Below are positions 7,791 to 16,357 of a stretch of 64,000 nucleotides of DNA, piece after piece. Below the pieces are notes generated by a model. The model worked only from the letters and a program-made list of their open reading frames with translations. It searched no databases and was not told where the DNA came from. The DNA comes from Grimontia marina (GTDB taxonomy: Bacteria > Pseudomonadota > Gammaproteobacteria > Enterobacterales > Vibrionaceae), in assembly GCF_900060185.1 (NCBI RefSeq), contig NZ_FIZY01000016.1, positions 33,992-97,991 of the forward strand, given 5' to 3'. Each line of letters begins with the position of its first letter. The first letter of the stretch is position 1. The position numbers were made by a program, and so were the translations under genes.

Positions 7791-8444
7791 TTACCAGATT
7801 GGCATGTTATCCGCGACATATGGATTTTGCTGACGCTCAATACCAAAAGTTGACGTTGGGCCATGGCCAGGCACAAACGTGATGTCGTTACCTAGTGGGA
7901 ACAGTTTCTCTTTGATGGAGCTGATCAGCGTCTCATGGTCTCCTTTCGGGAAGTCTGTACGGCCTATACTGCCGTTGAACAGCACATCGCCCACCCACGC
8001 CATACGATCTTCTTCACTGAAGAGCACAACATGGCCCGGAGTATGGCCTGGCGTGTGGATCACTTTCAGAACGCTTTCACCCAGTGTGACTTCATCACCG
8101 TCTTCCAGCCATTGGTCAGGGTCAAATGCCTCAGTACGCGCAAAACCAAACATTTCGCTTTGTGCTGGCAGTGCCTGTAACCAGAATGCGTCCTGCTTTT
8201 CAGGGCCAATAACTGGCACATTGTAGGCATCTCGGATTTCTTCGGTACCGCCGACATGGTCCAAATGGCCGTGAGTCAGAAGCACTTTAACTACGTTCAC
8301 GCCAAGCTCATTCACTTTCGCGACAAGCTTCGATACATCACCACCAGGATCGACCAAGGCCGCTTCATTGGTTTTATCACACCAGATGATGGAACAGTTT
8401 TGTTGAAACCCTGTTACAGGAACGATTTCGTACTTCAAAGACAT
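7791..8444 (-). CDS. ycbL: YcbL-type MBL-fold hydrolase (glyoxalase II-like)
   Basis: This is a 217-residue type II glyoxalase-like metallo-beta-lactamase-fold enzyme; E. coli YcbL has 215 residues. The metal ligands are all visible: THGHLDH (HxHxDH), HTPGH, GDVLF and PGHGP. YcbL hydrolyses thioesters such as S-lactoylglutathione in vitro. The start at 8444 (MSLKYEIVPV) matches the family; the longer upstream extension has no conservation. In E. coli this gene follows mepK directly. Here an opposite-strand pair of genes, with an 8.6-kb Pho-box-like array before it, lies between them. Confidence 0.9.
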   Translation of the reverse strand: MSLKYEIVPVTGFQQNCSIIWCDKTNEAALVDPGGDVSKLVAKVNELGVNVVKVLLTHGHLDHVGGTEEIRDAYNVPVIGPEKQDAFWLQALPAQSEMFGFARTEAFDPDQWLEDGDEVTLGESVLKVIHTPGHTPGHVVLFSEEDRMAWVGDVLFNGSIGRTDFPKGDHETLISSIKEKLFPLGNDITFVPGHGPTSTFGIERQQNPYVADNMPIW

Positions 8445-8602
8445 AAGAAAATCCGTATAAATGCAAAAATCAGCGAAAGCATACCATGCACGCGTTCTCA
8501 TTTTAACGAGAACCGTTCCATTAAAACTTCGCCGTTGTATTCCATATCATCAAATTCATGAAATTTAATATGATCAAAGGATTGGAGCAATAATTGTTGA
8601 TT

Positions 8603-8653
8603 TTGTCATCAGTTTGAAAACTGTCTGACACCACTATGTCACCCATCTGACAA
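8603..8653 (+). promoter_or_regulatory. Pho-box-like array, five 11-bp units
   Basis: Heptamers occur exactly every 11 bases: TTGTCAT (8603), TTGAAAA (8614), CTGACAC (8625), ATGTCAC (8636), CTGACAA (8647), with 4-base spacers. PhoB binds direct repeats of CTGTCAT-like heptamers with this 11-base spacing. Four of the five units match well; the second is poor. The array ends 64 bases before the LpxH-like gene, so it could replace the -35 region of the operon promoter. Confidence 0.7.
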
Positions 8654-8717
8654 CTCCCCTTCATCTAAGCGCATTAACTTTATCTTCGAAGGTTGATTTG
8701 TTTTTATCATCAGATGG

Positions 8718-9548
8718 ATGCCTATGAACAAAATCTCAGTGCGTACCGTGTGGATTTCAGATCTACATTTGGGAAACAAGGATTGTAAAGCGCAATACCT
8801 GCTCGATTTTTTAAACCGACATACCGCAGAAACTATCGTTCTTGTTGGTGATATCGTCGACTTCTACTCTATGAAATCAAGCCATCACTGGCCTGAATCG
8901 CACAGTCAGGTGCTTTCGCTCCTGCTCAAGCATGCCCATGATGGCACACGCCTTATTTACATACCCGGAAACCATGACGCTGCCGTGCGTGATTACCTCA
9001 AGTTTGATTTTGGGCATATTGAAGTGCGCTCCCGCTTCGAACACGAAACCGTCACCGGAAAGCGTATTGTCGCCGTTCATGGGGACGAATTCGACAACGC
9101 AGTTTGCCACAACCGCCTGACTGAAATTGCGGGTTACATCGGTTATGACTTCCTACTGTTCCTCAACAGATGGTGGGAGAGAATTCGTCGTAAAGCCGGG
9201 TTCCAGTATTGGTCCCTCGCGTCTTACATCAAATCCAAGGTGAGCTCTGCGAATGTGGCCATTCAGCGCTTCGAAAATGCGGCAGTGCAGTTCGCGCGTC
9301 GCCGCGGTGCTGATGCCGTCGTGTGTGGGCACATTCACCATCCCGACATCAAGCAGTTGGAAGGCACTTTTTACTTCAATGATGGAGATTGGATTGAAAA
9401 CTGTACCGCGCTGATTGAGCAGCATGACGGAACAATCCAACTCATAAGGTGGACAGAAAAAACCACATTGTTAGCTGAAACCGAAGCCTTTATTGATCCA
9501 GAAATGATCAAACTGCGCGAAGAAAAAGAATGTATTGAAGCCGCATGA
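8718..9548 (+). CDS. LpxH-like calcineurin-type metallophosphoesterase
   Basis: The 276-residue protein carries all metallophosphoesterase motifs: SDLHLG (about residue 14), GDIVDF (about 44), GNHDAAV (about 82), VHGDEFD (about 115) and CGHIHHP (about 202). It is close to UDP-2,3-diacylglucosamine pyrophosphatases of the LpxH type, which act in lipid A synthesis. The 36-residue C-terminal extension and location outside the lpxH locus suggest a paralogue with another phosphodiester substrate. It precedes olsF by 37 bases and is probably cotranscribed from the Pho-box-like promoter, which suggests a role in lipid remodelling under phosphate limitation. An in-frame ATG at 8724 is an alternative start. 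Confidence 0.85.
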   Translation: MPMNKISVRTVWISDLHLGNKDCKAQYLLDFLNRHTAETIVLVGDIVDFYSMKSSHHWPESHSQVLSLLLKHAHDGTRLIYIPGNHDAAVRDYLKFDFGHIEVRSRFEHETVTGKRIVAVHGDEFDNAVCHNRLTEIAGYIGYDFLLFLNRWWERIRRKAGFQYWSLASYIKSKVSSANVAIQRFENAAVQFARRRGADAVVCGHIHHPDIKQLEGTFYFNDGDWIENCTALIEQHDGTIQLIRWTEKTTLLAETEAFIDPEMIKLREEKECIEAA

Positions 9549-9585
9549 TTTCCAAATTTAGGATATCAAAGGCACAAGGACAGAC

Positions 9586-11322
9586 ATGTTTAACATTGAA
9601 GATGTAATCGCCCAAAATTACCCAAATATTGCTGACAAACGCTGGATTTCTCGCCCTGTCAGCTCTACACTCCGCCGTTTATTTCATGAAGAAGCTTTCC
9701 AGGATTTTGCTGAAAAATACCCTTATCTAAAAGGCTTCGAGTTTGTTGAACAGGTACTGGACTATTTTCACTTCAGTTATGCCACCAGCGATCGCGAACG
9801 AGAGCATATTCCTTCGACTGGCCGAGTTGTCATTATCGCCAACCATCCGATTGGTTCACTTGATGGACTGGCGCTATTAAAGCTGGTTCGCGAAATTCGA
9901 CCCGACGTCAAAGCCGTTGCCAACAATCTGTTGATGCAGTTGGAGCCTATGCACAACTGCCTGCTGCCAGTGAACAATATGTCTGGCAAAACACCGAAAG
10001 AAAACCTGCGTAAAATCGATGAATGGCTCCAAAACGAAGGTGCACTTATCATCTTCCCTGCAGGTGAAGTGTCGCGTTTAGGTCCTACAGGTGTGAAAGA
10101 CGGCGCCTGGCACCACGGCTTCTTGAAAATGGCGACTAAAGCCAAAGCACCTATTTTGCCTATTCACGTTGATGGCAGAAATTCCGCCGTTTTCTATGGC
10201 GCATCCATCGTTTACAAACCCCTTTCTACCCTGCTTCTGGTTAATGAGATGTTTGGGCAGGAGAATAACACTATCAATCTCACCATTGGCGAAGCCATTC
10301 CTTTCACCAGTTATCACGCCAGTGCCAACTTGCCTTCCAAAACCCGCGTCAAGCTCTTCAAAAAGCACCTCTACAGCATTGTAAAAGGTAAGCACGGAGA
10401 GTTCCCTACCGAATCAGCCATAGCATCTCCAGAGCCACGGCTAAAACTTGCGAAAGAGTTGGAACAGAGCGAATTACTAGGTGAAACGCCAGACGGGAAA
10501 GCCATCTACCTCTATCGTTACAAAGACGAATCTCATGTGATGCGAGAAATTGGCCGATTAAGAGAAGTGGCATTTCGCGCGGTGGGTGAAGGCACAGGAC
10601 AGCGTCGTGACATCGACAAATACGATCAGCACTATTTTCATTTGGTGCTTTGGGATCCGAAAGTCATGGACATCGTCGGTGCTTATCGCTTCTGTGATAC
10701 ACAGGCCGTTATTGCAAAGCATGGCCTGAAAGCTGTGTATACCCATACTTTGTTCGACTATGGTGATGGCATGTCCAATGTGCTTGATAAGGGTTTGGAG
10801 CTTGGCAGAAGCTTTGTACAACCAAAGTACTGGGGTAAACGTAGTCTGGATTATCTTTGGTTAGGAATAGGCGCATTTCTGGCGAAGCACCCTCACTACC
10901 GTTATCTGTTTGGTCCAGTCACGATTAGCAATGCTCTGCCTCAGGCAGCCAAAGAATTGCTAATTTTCTTCTATCGAACATACTTTGGCACTCACGAGAC
11001 TATCGCGCGTTCTAAACGTCCTTTCAATCTCGATAGCCAAAAAGAACACGAACTGCTCGCTCACTTCTGTGGTGATGACTACCAGAAAGATATTAAGACG
11101 CTCAAGATGCTGCTTGATAATCTCGGAACAAGTATTCCAACGCTCTACAAGCAATACAGCGAACTGTGCGAACCGGGTGGTGTGAAGTTTCTTGATTTCA
11201 GTATCGACCCTGACTTTGCCGACTGCATCGATGGATTGGTGATGGTCGATATCAACAAACTGAAAGAGAAAAAGCGATGCCGCTATATTTATCCACATAT
11301 AAAAGAAGTCGAATTTGGATAA
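9586..11322 (+). CDS. olsF: Bifunctional ornithine lipid synthase OlsF
   Basis: This 578-residue two-domain enzyme makes ornithine lipids, phosphorus-free membrane lipids. The N-terminal half (about 1-270) is a PlsC-like acyltransferase with ANHPIGSLDG (about 85-94) and FPAGEVSRLG, corresponding to OlsA. The C-terminal half (about 290-570) is a GNAT/OlsB-like N-acyltransferase with IGRLREVAFRAVGEG and GLELGRSFVQPKYWG. This fused order matches OlsF of Serratia and Vibrio cholerae. AAGGA lies six bases before the ATG. It is second in an operon with an LpxH-like gene behind a Pho-box-like array, in line with known induction of ornithine lipids when phosphate is scarce. A terminator follows. Confidence 0.9.
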   Translation: MFNIEDVIAQNYPNIADKRWISRPVSSTLRRLFHEEAFQDFAEKYPYLKGFEFVEQVLDYFHFSYATSDREREHIPSTGRVVIIANHPIGSLDGLALLKLVREIRPDVKAVANNLLMQLEPMHNCLLPVNNMSGKTPKENLRKIDEWLQNEGALIIFPAGEVSRLGPTGVKDGAWHHGFLKMATKAKAPILPIHVDGRNSAVFYGASIVYKPLSTLLLVNEMFGQENNTINLTIGEAIPFTSYHASANLPSKTRVKLFKKHLYSIVKGKHGEFPTESAIASPEPRLKLAKELEQSELLGETPDGKAIYLYRYKDESHVMREIGRLREVAFRAVGEGTGQRRDIDKYDQHYFHLVLWDPKVMDIVGAYRFCDTQAVIAKHGLKAVYTHTLFDYGDGMSNVLDKGLELGRSFVQPKYWGKRSLDYLWLGIGAFLAKHPHYRYLFGPVTISNALPQAAKELLIFFYRTYFGTHETIARSKRPFNLDSQKEHELLAHFCGDDYQKDIKTLKMLLDNLGTSIPTLYKQYSELCEPGGVKFLDFSIDPDFADCIDGLVMVDINKLKEKKRCRYIYPHIKEVEFG

Positions 11323-11346
11323 ATAAAAGGAAGAGTAGAAGTAGAA

Positions 11347-11368
11347 AGGCGCCGAAGCGCCTTTTTTC
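11347..11368. terminator. Terminator between olsF and mepK
   Basis: AGGCGC CGAA GCGCCT with a tetraloop is followed by TTTTTT on the plus strand. On the minus strand it is followed by a shorter T-run, so it may also serve mepK. Confidence 0.85.
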
Positions 11369-11379
11369 TTAATCTGACA

Positions 11380-11934
11380 CTATGACCAGCTCCGGATCGG
11401 GCCAGTATCAATATGGATAAAGCCACTGCGTGGATAATAACCCACTCCACCTGCTTTTAGTTCCAGCGCCGCATTACGTAGCTTCGACAATGGTACATCT
11501 TCAATAAAGAAGTCGATGGCTTGCCCTGTCATATGGTAACTCTTTTTAGCCTGACCACCGCCGTTTTTACGCAGCATTTCATTAGTGGCTGGCGAGCGAT
11601 AGCCCGACACCATAGTGATCGGGTTTCTTGCATCTACTAAGTCGAAGATAGCGGCAAGTTGATCATAAAGCTTCGGATCCATATCGGTAGAAACATTGCG
11701 TCTGTGATCACGGCATAGCTGGTTCAACACAGCCAATTCTTTATCTACATACTGCTTACCGTTGAAATAACAAACATCTGCATGTTCGCCAGTATTAATG
11801 CTTAGCATGTCCAAATTTCGTGGTTTTCCGACTGCCAACGGCAGAGCGAGCGCCGTTTGAGGTAAGGCTGCCGCCACTAAACACGCCGCACCGCCCAAGA
11901 CTAGGCGACGACGTTGGGTATCCAAACCGTTCAT
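11380..11934 (-). CDS. mepK: Murein endopeptidase MepK (YcbK, DUF882)
   Basis: MepK is a periplasmic M15-like peptidase that cleaves peptidoglycan cross-links. The 184-residue product closely follows E. coli YcbK in length and motifs: SGYRSPATNEMLR (about 113-125), KKSYHMTGQAIDFFIED with zinc-ligand His and Asp, and GGVGYYPRSGFIHIDTGP near the end with the last His. The N terminus has a twin-arginine-like signal (RRRLVLGG) followed by a hydrophobic stretch, suggesting Tat export. In E. coli it directly follows ldtD; here a MITE-like element sits in the gap of 567 bases. Confidence 0.93.
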   Translation of the reverse strand: MNGLDTQRRRLVLGGAACLVAAALPQTALALPLAVGKPRNLDMLSINTGEHADVCYFNGKQYVDKELAVLNQLCRDHRRNVSTDMDPKLYDQLAAIFDLVDARNPITMVSGYRSPATNEMLRKNGGGQAKKSYHMTGQAIDFFIEDVPLSKLRNAALELKAGGVGYYPRSGFIHIDTGPIRSWS

Positions 11935-12501
11935 AACAACTAACTATTTCCCACAAAGTACTAAAAACAAAATCAGACTTGCTAACTACGCTGAATGTCG
12001 CGCTTTTCCTGTAGCAACTCTTAAAAACAATTGGAATCTATCGATAATGAAAACGTATATCAAACCCTCATCCGTCTCAAAATCGAGCAAAAAGGTGTAA
12101 AATTCAGCGTTTCCTGATGATTTTCAGTTGGTTTTTGAGATTGTCAGAGAAATGTAAAAGTCTGTAATTGTGGTATGAGTCACTAGGGGCTGTTGACCTT
12201 TGGTGGTTAAATTTTGTTCTCGCTGTAAGCGTTTTAGGCGCGGCGAGGTGTGTGCCGCCTAGTCATTCTAAGCAAATACACCTCAACAAAGCATAAAACG
12301 CTTAGAGTACGGGACGCGCAGTCGAACCCTTCGGGCAGCGTTTGTGGGGAATTTCTGCTGCGTTATCGGCTTCTCATGTAGGCTAGCTACACATCGAAGC
12401 CTCTACCTTGCATAAAACCCCCACAAACTGCTGCAAAAATCATCACCAAAGATCAACAGCCCCTAGGACACATACCACAAATCGAGTCTGAAAGGCGAAA
12501 T
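11935..12501. other. Intergenic region ldtD-mepK
   Basis: The region is 567 bases long. It holds the MITE-like element at 12184-12465. The remaining 250 bases before mepK are AT-rich and must contain its promoter, but I cannot name a convincing one. No gene is visible. Confidence 0.5.
12184..12465 (+). mobile_element. MITE-like element, copy 1 (about 282 bp)
   Basis: The terminal inverted repeats are TAGGGGCTGTTGACCTTTGG at the left and CCAAAGATCAACAGCCCCTA at the right. CTAG lies at both outer borders, compatible with a short target duplication. The copy at 50865-51147 differs by only about seven changes including one T indel. There is no open reading frame, and an internal palindrome-like stretch (CTTCTCATGTAGGCTAGC and its partner) could form a hairpin. 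The structure fits a non-autonomous element moved by a DDE transposase encoded elsewhere, possibly IS5-like from the CTAG borders; that assignment is an inference. Confidence 0.8.
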
Positions 12502-14139
12502 CTACTGGTTTTGCGCAGTGAAAGAGAAAGAAGAGGAATTACGCTTTGGACGCGTGTCATAGTGGTAAACATCCTCACGAAATTGCACTTCACCTTCATC
12601 ATTCACCCAAGCAGTTTGATAGATGGTATGTACTGGGATTTTCTTGCGCAACGATACCCATTTGGTTTCTGGAATTCGTCGGTAGTATTCGTAGTCACCA
12701 AACTTAAGGCCAGACCGCTTCAACAGAATTTGCGCCAATACTTCGGCTTTTTGAACACGGATACAACCTGAACTGTAAGCTCGGCGCGATTTGTTAAACA
12801 GCCCTTTTGCTGGCGTATCGTGCAGGTAAATCGCATTGCCGTTTGGTGTATTGAATTTATATCGACCCAGCGCATTAAAATTACCTGGTGACTGCTGAAG
12901 ACGGTAAGGGAAGCTGTTGGGACTTACCGCTTCCCAATCAATCTCTTCAGAAGAAATCACAGAGCCATTTACCCAACTGCTCAGTACCGTATAGGAGTGC
13001 TTGTCCAGATACTCGTTATCCTGCTGCACTTTGGGCAGAATGTCCTCACGCATGATTTTCACAGGCACATTCCAGCTTGGGTTGAAAACGACAGAATCAA
13101 GACGTGATTCAAAAAGAGGCGTTCTTCGGCTTGGGCGACCTACGACGACTTTGCTGTCCAGAATAAGCTGGCTGTCCATCCACAATTCCATTTCATAATT
13201 TGGAATGTTTACCAGAATGATTTTCTCACGCTCCGTCGGCCAAAGGCGAAGCCGCTCCATGTTTAAGGCAAGGAGCTGGATGCGGGTATTTACCGACATA
13301 TTGAGCCAGCGGCGTGTTTTATTCCCAATCACGCCATCACGCTTAAGACCATGCTGCGCTTGAAAACGCTTTACGGCTTCAACCAAAACAGCATTATAGA
13401 AGCCCACCCGTTCTATTTTCAGGCGCTGAGCATCGTAAGTGCTCAGAACTCCCTGACGTTCAAGGTTGGTAATCAGGTTGTCAGCATTTTTCAACTTGTC
13501 GCCATGGCGAATAAGACCGGTCTGGAGCACTTTTGGCCAGTAAGTCGACTCCTGATCCTGCAGCGCCACGATGGCTTTCGCCATCTCACGATATTGTTGC
13601 GTGTCAGGACGGAGATTGAATACATAGTCATACAGGTCATTCCTGCCCGCTGACACCGTCAGCTTATTGATTTGCGTTTGCGTTGGGCGAGGCAAAGCTG
13701 TATCAATATCAGTACCAAAATACCAGCTCTTACCAAATTCAAGCACTGACTCAGTGTAGCTGATAAGCGAGAGTAAACTGTCTGTCGCAAACACATCATA
13801 GGCTCGCCAATCTGCACTAGCCCTCAACTCGCGAAGGATCACTGCACGCCATTCGAAATCCTGACTGATTCCTGCAAGAGAAATGATATTGATTTGGGTT
13901 TCAAGTTCGTCTTTCGCTCGGTAATCGTGCCAGATGGGTGCGAAAGAGAAATACTCATAAATGTTAGCAAGGTCTTGAGAATACGTGACTAAACCGGGCT
14001 CTGACTCCGCCTGCTGCACCCAGAGCACTGCTTCTTGAGAAGCAGTTTTGGGTGATTCTACTGTTTCCAATGCGTTAGCCGCCAAAGGCATGGCAACACA
14101 TACAAACAGTGTCTTGATTAGCGTACGAGCAGAAAACAT
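12502..14139 (-). CDS. ldtD: L,D-transpeptidase LdtD (YcbB)
   Basis: LdtD makes 3-3 cross-links in peptidoglycan, which help survival under envelope stress and beta-lactams. The 545-residue protein has an N-terminal signal segment, a scaffold region, a peptidoglycan-binding domain (VKRFQAQHGLKRDGVIGNKT, about residues 255-275) and a C-terminal YkuD domain. The catalytic signature SSGCIRV has its Cys at residue 459, with the upstream HD of IYLHDTP. It ends with a 50-residue polar tail. In E. coli it lies right after mukB; here about 12.7 kb separate the two. Confidence 0.93.
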   Translation of the reverse strand: MFSARTLIKTLFVCVAMPLAANALETVESPKTASQEAVLWVQQAESEPGLVTYSQDLANIYEYFSFAPIWHDYRAKDELETQINIISLAGISQDFEWRAVILRELRASADWRAYDVFATDSLLSLISYTESVLEFGKSWYFGTDIDTALPRPTQTQINKLTVSAGRNDLYDYVFNLRPDTQQYREMAKAIVALQDQESTYWPKVLQTGLIRHGDKLKNADNLITNLERQGVLSTYDAQRLKIERVGFYNAVLVEAVKRFQAQHGLKRDGVIGNKTRRWLNMSVNTRIQLLALNMERLRLWPTEREKIILVNIPNYEMELWMDSQLILDSKVVVGRPSRRTPLFESRLDSVVFNPSWNVPVKIMREDILPKVQQDNEYLDKHSYTVLSSWVNGSVISSEEIDWEAVSPNSFPYRLQQSPGNFNALGRYKFNTPNGNAIYLHDTPAKGLFNKSRRAYSSGCIRVQKAEVLAQILLKRSGLKFGDYEYYRRIPETKWVSLRKKIPVHTIYQTAWVNDEGEVQFREDVYHYDTRPKRNSSSFSFTAQNQ

Positions 14140-14240
14140 GCGCTACCTCCAGTTAGAGATCATAGTATGGCAAATGGCGCAGTTTTCGTTGGCGGAATTT
14201 TTATGAATATTGGAAAACAATGGGTTAGAAAAGTACCAAT

Positions 14241-15329
14241 CTAAAGCATGATCCAATGATTATCCCAAATCACATTAGATGATTGAAAGATCGTGCTTTT
14301 TTTATAATCTTGAATAACTACTCTTCCACTACCTGCACTGAGAGCAAAGTGATCCTTCGCCGCAGCCGCTCCGGAGGCATCAACCAGTGATCCCATCTCG
14401 ATGAGTACGCCCGAAGCTAAGTCCCAAATTCCAAAACAATTTCCGCGTGGAGAGGTCGCAATGATCTGCGATTCTGTACACGCAACGCTGCCAATGTATT
14501 GCTGAAAACGCGTCCACTCTTCTCTACTGGCCTTCAAGGGCGAAATGTCACGTCCTTGTTGTTTTATTGCCAATAATGGAAGGATGTTCTCGGCATCTCC
14601 CTGATATTGCTGCGCGATAAACACAACTCCCTCTGGACCTGTCGCCAGATGACGAATACTCAGTTTTGGGTCTTCTAAGGTATATCTCTCAGTGACTAGT
14701 CCTGATTCGATGTCAATCATCACTAATGAAGGCTGCATCGAATCCAGATTCAGTTTCTTCCTGCCTTCAGTGCGAATTCCACCAACGGCTACCGCCATCG
14801 TGTTGCCATTAATCACCTTCATTTCATGGGGACCGACACCAAAGCCGGAAATTTCACGCATTCGCGTTAGTGAGCCGTCCCGATTGGTGTGATAAACACC
14901 AATACTCCCCTCACTACTTGCTATATCTCCTTCCACCACAAAGAGTTGGTTGCCAAGCACATCACCATGTCCGTAATAAAATTTTTCAGAAGGCGGATGA
15001 GTGATATTGCGCACGCCTCCTGTTTTCAGGTCAATGGTTTGAATGAAGTCACCAGGGCGCCGGGCAAACACATAGGCAAGTTGTTTGTTGTTACTGATTG
15101 CAATGCCGTGACCACGGCCAGGCAATGGTGTCTGAAAGCAAACCCCGCCGCTTGTATTTACCGCCGTCACCGCATAATTTCCATCCGTTGTTTTGGCACA
15201 CCCGAGAAACGCAGGCTTCGCTCTTTCTGCTTCACTTTGATATACGCGCCATCCACCAGCCATGACACCTGCTGTAAGCAGCCCCACAGAAGACAACAAC
15301 ATGCGACGACGCTTCTGACTTACATTCAC
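14241..15329 (-). CDS. DUF1513 periplasmic protein
   Basis: The 362-residue protein starts with a twin-arginine-like signal (RRRMLLSSVGLLTAGVMAGG), so it is probably exported folded. The rest looks like a beta-propeller: repeated segments such as GHGIAISNNKQLAYVFARRP, YYGHGDVLGNQLFVVEG and VGPHEMKVINGN. This is the DUF1513 family, regularly the last gene of imelysin clusters. Its function is not known. It starts three bases after the imelysin lipoprotein gene and is clearly the distal gene of the Fur-linked operon. Confidence 0.85.
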   Translation of the reverse strand: MNVSQKRRRMLLSSVGLLTAGVMAGGWRVYQSEAERAKPAFLGCAKTTDGNYAVTAVNTSGGVCFQTPLPGRGHGIAISNNKQLAYVFARRPGDFIQTIDLKTGGVRNITHPPSEKFYYGHGDVLGNQLFVVEGDIASSEGSIGVYHTNRDGSLTRMREISGFGVGPHEMKVINGNTMAVAVGGIRTEGRKKLNLDSMQPSLVMIDIESGLVTERYTLEDPKLSIRHLATGPEGVVFIAQQYQGDAENILPLLAIKQQGRDISPLKASREEWTRFQQYIGSVACTESQIIATSPRGNCFGIWDLASGVLIEMGSLVDASGAAAAKDHFALSAGSGRVVIQDYKKSTIFQSSNVIWDNHWIML

Positions 15330-15332
15330 GGC

Positions 15333-16346
15333 TTAATCTCCATCCGTCGAGTTGAATCCAACCACCAACCCTAATGTTGGCCCTACCTCATCGCTCATTG
15401 CGGTTTGCAGGTAATTGATGTGGTTAGCAACAACCATCAGCGATTGATAGCCAAATTTGTCTGCCAGCAGCGGCCCCATTGCTGGCATAGTTGGCACGCT
15501 TTCAACTGCCATATCGAAGTGAGATTCCAGACGGGTAGCAAGTTCTACATGCCCTTTTTCGACTAAAAGCGGTTGAAGTGTTGATTCATATCTTTTCTGC
15601 AAAGAGACCAACCCAACTCTCAGTAATTCATTGGATTGACCTGAACGCCATGACTGTGCTTGATAGGGTTGTGGAAAGCCCGGCTTACCCATAGGCAATG
15701 ACAAAGTTTTTGAGATCGCGTCAAGCTGAGAGGTCAAGCCACGAAGGGTTTGTGCTTCCAATTGCTTTCCACTCGCACCCCTCCAAGGATTAGATTGCCA
15801 GGCACTAACCAAAGCTTCTGAAGATTGTACAGTACGATTGACAACCGACACGGTCAGCGGACAGCGTGTTGCTGTTGTTGCCACATCGGCCTCATCAAAT
15901 AGTAACCACTCGATTGCCCCTAGCCCCTGAACAGCAACACTTTGCCCTGAGAGTTCATCCGCTGTTGGAATCGCTTCTTTCTTCAATAGCTGGTTCAACT
16001 TACGACCAGTGGTATTTTTCTTATCTGGATAAAACTGAATATTCCAACTGACCGACATTGCAGCTTCGTTACCGGAGTTACCTCCCACAAAAGGCTGCCA
16101 CGCTTTGATAGCTTCTAACCACAAATGCTGCGCCTGCATCAACTTTTCTTCAGTTGGCGCATCACATAGTGCCTTAACACTTTTTTTTAACGCTTGCGAG
16201 GCGTTGAGAAAGCGGTTAGCAGAGTGCTTTTGCAGCGCCCAAATGGCCAATTCCTTGTCATTCAATGCTGCTTCGCTGAAACAACCCGAAAAAAGTGACG
16301 CCGTCACGAAAAGTGTCAATATTTTCATTTTTACTTTAACAGACAT
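15333..16346 (-). CDS. Imelysin-family lipoprotein
   Basis: The 337-residue product has a lipoprotein signal ending in LFSGC, so it should be acylated and membrane-anchored. It belongs to the imelysin/EfeO-like family (peptidase M75 name, though the family is mainly linked to iron handling). The GAIEWLLFDE segment (about residue 145) corresponds to the GxHxxE region, but the His is replaced by Ile, so metal binding may differ from the partner imelysin. AGGAG eight bases upstream supports the ATG at 16346 over the GTG at 16355. It lies 11 bases after the di-heme oxidoreductase gene. Confidence 0.87.
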   Translation of the reverse strand: MSVKVKMKILTLFVTASLFSGCFSEAALNDKELAIWALQKHSANRFLNASQALKKSVKALCDAPTEEKLMQAQHLWLEAIKAWQPFVGGNSGNEAAMSVSWNIQFYPDKKNTTGRKLNQLLKKEAIPTADELSGQSVAVQGLGAIEWLLFDEADVATTATRCPLTVSVVNRTVQSSEALVSAWQSNPWRGASGKQLEAQTLRGLTSQLDAISKTLSLPMGKPGFPQPYQAQSWRSGQSNELLRVGLVSLQKRYESTLQPLLVEKGHVELATRLESHFDMAVESVPTMPAMGPLLADKFGYQSLMVVANHINYLQTAMSDEVGPTLGLVVGFNSTDGD

Positions 16347-16357
16347 GGCTGCCACTC

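Noticed and set aside
15339..15374. Plus-strand frames over the imelysin and DUF1513 genes (up to 161 codons)
   Set aside because: Shadows of real minus-strand genes with signal peptides and conserved motifs.
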